Of a stretch of DNA of 64,000 nucleotides, positions 61,867-64,000 are shown one piece after another. The DNA comes from Ichthyophthirius multifiliis (lineage: Eukaryota > Ciliophora > Oligohymenophorea > Hymenostomatida): positions 12,501-76,500 of the forward strand of contig NW_004086064.1 of the NCBI RefSeq assembly GCF_000220395.1, in the 5' to 3' direction. Position 1 is the stretch's first letter. The number at the start of each line of letters is the position of its first letter. The position numbers were made by a program, and so were the translations under genes. The notes beneath the pieces were generated by a model. That model saw only the letters and a list, made by a program, of their open reading frames with translations. It ran no database searches and was not told the origin of the DNA.

Positions 61867-64000
61867 ATGCAAATATCATAATTTCTAACAAAATCTTTAT
61901 TTTCTGACATTTAAATATAAACATATAATAAATAGGATTAATTTTCTCTCCATAAAATAATTTTATCATCCTAAAGTCAATTATTATTGCAAATATTTGA
62001 ATAAAATCCTTAAATAAACTGTTTAATTCTTCCAAATCTAATAATTCCTTATAAGGAGTCATCTGGATAAACAGAAAAATTTTAACTATCTACAATATTT
62101 TAGCTAATATATAATTAAGTAGATAATTAAAGTGACTCAAAAGGTTTAATAATATCTTAAATAAACAAACAAAACTGTATGCAAATTTATTCATTTTGTA
62201 AATCTTTACAATTCGAATCTTTATATAAAATCCTGGAAGATTATATCATAAAAAATATGTTAAAAGAAGAAGAAATTTTCTATTTGTTATATGACTCCAT
62301 ACAATTTGATAGTTTAAGTCTTCAAAAAACTTCTTTGGATATAATAATACCTAAATTTGGTGATATTCTAAGATTATCTTCTTTATCTAATCTTTTAAAC
62401 TAGCTTCCTTTTCCTGTATTCCTTTCTATTCTTTAAAGGGATGACCTTAATATATCTGATGAAAGTGATCTCCTTAATATAGTTTACTAATATATTAATT
62501 TTAAATAAGTATTTTTTTTTTTTTAATTGCATTTTTATAATTTATTTTACTTACTAAAAGAACTCTTCTAATCCATAAAATAAAAATTCTTAAAATATTT
62601 AATTATAACCACTAGAAAACATATAAAAACCGCATACAAATGCTGAAAAAATAGTTTAAAATGTTGATTAGATAGAAAAATAGACCGAAAATGTAGAAAA
62701 TAATATAATTTAGTAAGAATATAAAGAAACACCAGCATAAAATGCTGAAAAACTTGTTGAAAATATTGAAAATATTGAAAATATTGAAAATATTGAAAAT
62801 ATTGAAAATATTGAAAATATTAAAAATATTGAAAATAAAGCTGAAAATGCTGAAAATCCAGCAGAAATAGTTGAATAACATATAGAAAAAAATCAAAGCA
62901 AAGAATAAAAAGATGAGAAGACTTACTAAATGAAAGAAGATTTAGACTAAATGGCAAAACAAAAATTAATAAATTACCAATTATCATCTGAAGAAAAAAA
63001 AAAGCTACTTTTATCGATAAGATTAGGATATGTAAGTCATGAAAATTTACTAAAATATAGTAAAATGCCATATTTTTAAGAATTTAAGGACATATTTTTA
63101 CTTGCAATTTCTTCAAAATTAAATTATTATGACTCTTAAACTGAAAATACTGAATATTTATTTAATCTTAACCCAAGATAAAGTTATGAAAAAAACGTTT
63201 TTAATTTGAGTCAAGCTAATTTAAATAAAGATAACTAAGCAGAAAAAAAATCAGGGATCATTAATACTTCTAATATTAATTAATATTAAAATAATATTAG
63301 TCCTGAACAAAATTAAAAATAATAAGAAATTTTAAAAACGAAAGAAAAAATATATCAATAAGATTAATAAAATAAAAACTTATAATAATAAACTAGAAAT
63401 AACCAAAATTAAATATACGATATTATGGAAGAAGGTTAAAAGTATTAGGAAAATAACAACAATAATAACCATTTTTCATAGTTTAATTATTCTTCTCCTT
63501 TAAATCATTATCCATTAACTAAATCTTATGTAAGTCCTCCTCAAAAACATAATACTTAAAATAACTTTTCTTAATTTTCTCCTAATTAAAATCTTCCTAA
63601 TTACCCTTCTGAATTTATTTATAAATACGATTTTGATGAAAATGGTGTTCTTTATTATATTGGAACATAAGGAAAAAAAAGACCATATATAAACCCTCAT
63701 GATTTATGTTAAGTTAAAGCATTTTGCTCTAGCTTAAGAACAGGGAAAATATAATACTTTGTAGGCCGAGAATTACAAAATTTATCGACTACAAATGAAA
63801 AAATGAGCTTTTTTGGTGTTAATTTGAGCAAAGAAAAACTCCTTGCACCTACATGTTATACAATAAAAATTAGAAATTCAACTACTTATGTTTTACTAAA
63901 TTGGGCTTTGGAAGCTTCAATTGATAATGAAGATTATATTGTTATCGATTAAAGAAAGTTTTGGGATGAAAATGATTCTCATTTTAGTTATTAATGTTAG
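61867..64000 (+). CDS. BTB-BACK protein with discoidin-like C-terminus (3' truncated)
   Basis: Exons 61867-62508 and 62561 to beyond 64000. Residues 1-115 resemble a BTB fold (SDIQIQTYNKQ, FSLHKIILSSQS, LLLQIFEQNP), followed by a BACK helical region (CKSLQFESLYKILEDYIIKN; LPFPVFLSILQRDDL). Exon 2 starts with a Glu/Asn-rich linker containing a 9-bp repeat, then a second helical segment and a Gln/Asn stretch. The C-terminus is an F5/8-type (discoidin-like) fold as in HECTD1 and some BTB proteins: DENGVLYYIGTQG, PYINPHDL, LLAPTCYTIKI and LLNWALEASIDNEDYIVID. Such proteins often act as adaptors of Cul3 ubiquitin ligases. The frame is still open, or ends just beyond the right edge. Confidence 0.75.
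62759..62830. repeat. 9-bp tandem repeat coding Glu-Asn-Ile
   Basis: Seven perfect GAAAATATT units and one variant (AAAAATATT) in the linker of the BTB protein. The period of nine keeps the frame, so changes in copy number only lengthen or shorten the linker. Confidence 0.95.

Noticed and set aside
62612-63071. Minus-strand frames with Phe-Asn-Ile repeats
   Set aside because: Antisense of the Glu-Asn-Ile repeat and linker of the BTB protein.
1-64000. Telomere repeats (CCCCAA), CRISPR arrays, operons, ribosome binding sites
   Set aside because: None seen; bacterial features are not expected, and the window has no chromosome end.
1-64000. Germline (micronuclear) sequence with internal eliminated sequences
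   Set aside because: All confident genes join into full frames using only GT..AG introns; no TA-flanked inserts break exons.

Overview
The window comes from the nuclear genome of an oligohymenophorean ciliate. Three things show this. The genes read through only if TAA and TAG are taken as glutamine, and they end at TGA. Base composition is extremely A+T-rich (clearly above 80%). Most genes are cut by short AT-rich GT..AG introns, mostly about 30-120 bp. Ciliate-specific content agrees: an alveolin-type cortical protein, a ciliary IFT38 and Q/N-rich proteins. The exons join cleanly with no sign of germline inserts, so I read it as somatic (macronuclear) sequence. The composition and gene style fit Ichthyophthirius or a close relative, but I cannot prove the species. 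Because TAA/TAG are sense codons, naive ORF calls here are nearly all shadows; I rebuilt the genes by hand by translating with the ciliate code and joining introns by phase.

Layout. 1-11.8 kb is plus strand: a truncated Q/N-rich protein, an ATP6AP2 (renin receptor)-like V-ATPase accessory protein, an alternative oxidase followed by a decayed second copy, an AIR9-tail-like coiled-coil protein, a nine-repeat MORN protein and a YiiX-type papain-like protein. 12-17.8 kb is minus strand: TFIP11/Ntr1 splicing factor, a doubtful decayed region and an NPSN-type Qb-SNARE. 18-23.6 kb is plus strand: a CHIP-type co-chaperone ubiquitin ligase, the KDEL receptor, a Q/N-rich protein and a GRIP-domain golgin. 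25.5-26.9 kb holds a wrecked P4-ATPase (flippase). 27.4-36 kb is minus strand: IFT38/CLUAP1, NOT2 of CCR4-NOT, an arginase-fold protein that has lost its metal ligands, and an importin-beta-like karyopherin. 36-44 kb is mostly AT-rich desert with small doubtful ORFs and one strikingly GC-rich island at 42.2-42.6 kb.

44-53 kb is minus strand: a PB1-domain protein, a PHD-finger protein, the alveolin and a DENN-domain protein, with a decayed coding stretch at 49.7-50.4 kb. 53.7-54.3 kb carries a broken Tc1/mariner-type transposase. 55-64 kb holds a partial unknown gene with an in-frame TGA, a candidate small RNA, a coiled-coil protein, a small unknown protein, methylmalonate-semialdehyde dehydrogenase and a BTB-BACK-discoidin-like protein that runs off the right edge.

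The genes do not form operons; they are ordinary housekeeping genes of trafficking (SNARE, KDEL receptor, golgin, DENN, importin), RNA handling (TFIP11, NOT2), protein quality control (CHIP), mitochondria (AOX, MMSDH) and cytoskeleton/cilia (AIR9-like, MORN, IFT38, alveolin). The most unusual items are the AOX gene-conversion tract, the arginase pseudoenzyme, the GC-rich island and the cluster of decayed genes. All family names rest on recognising motifs by eye; no database search was run.
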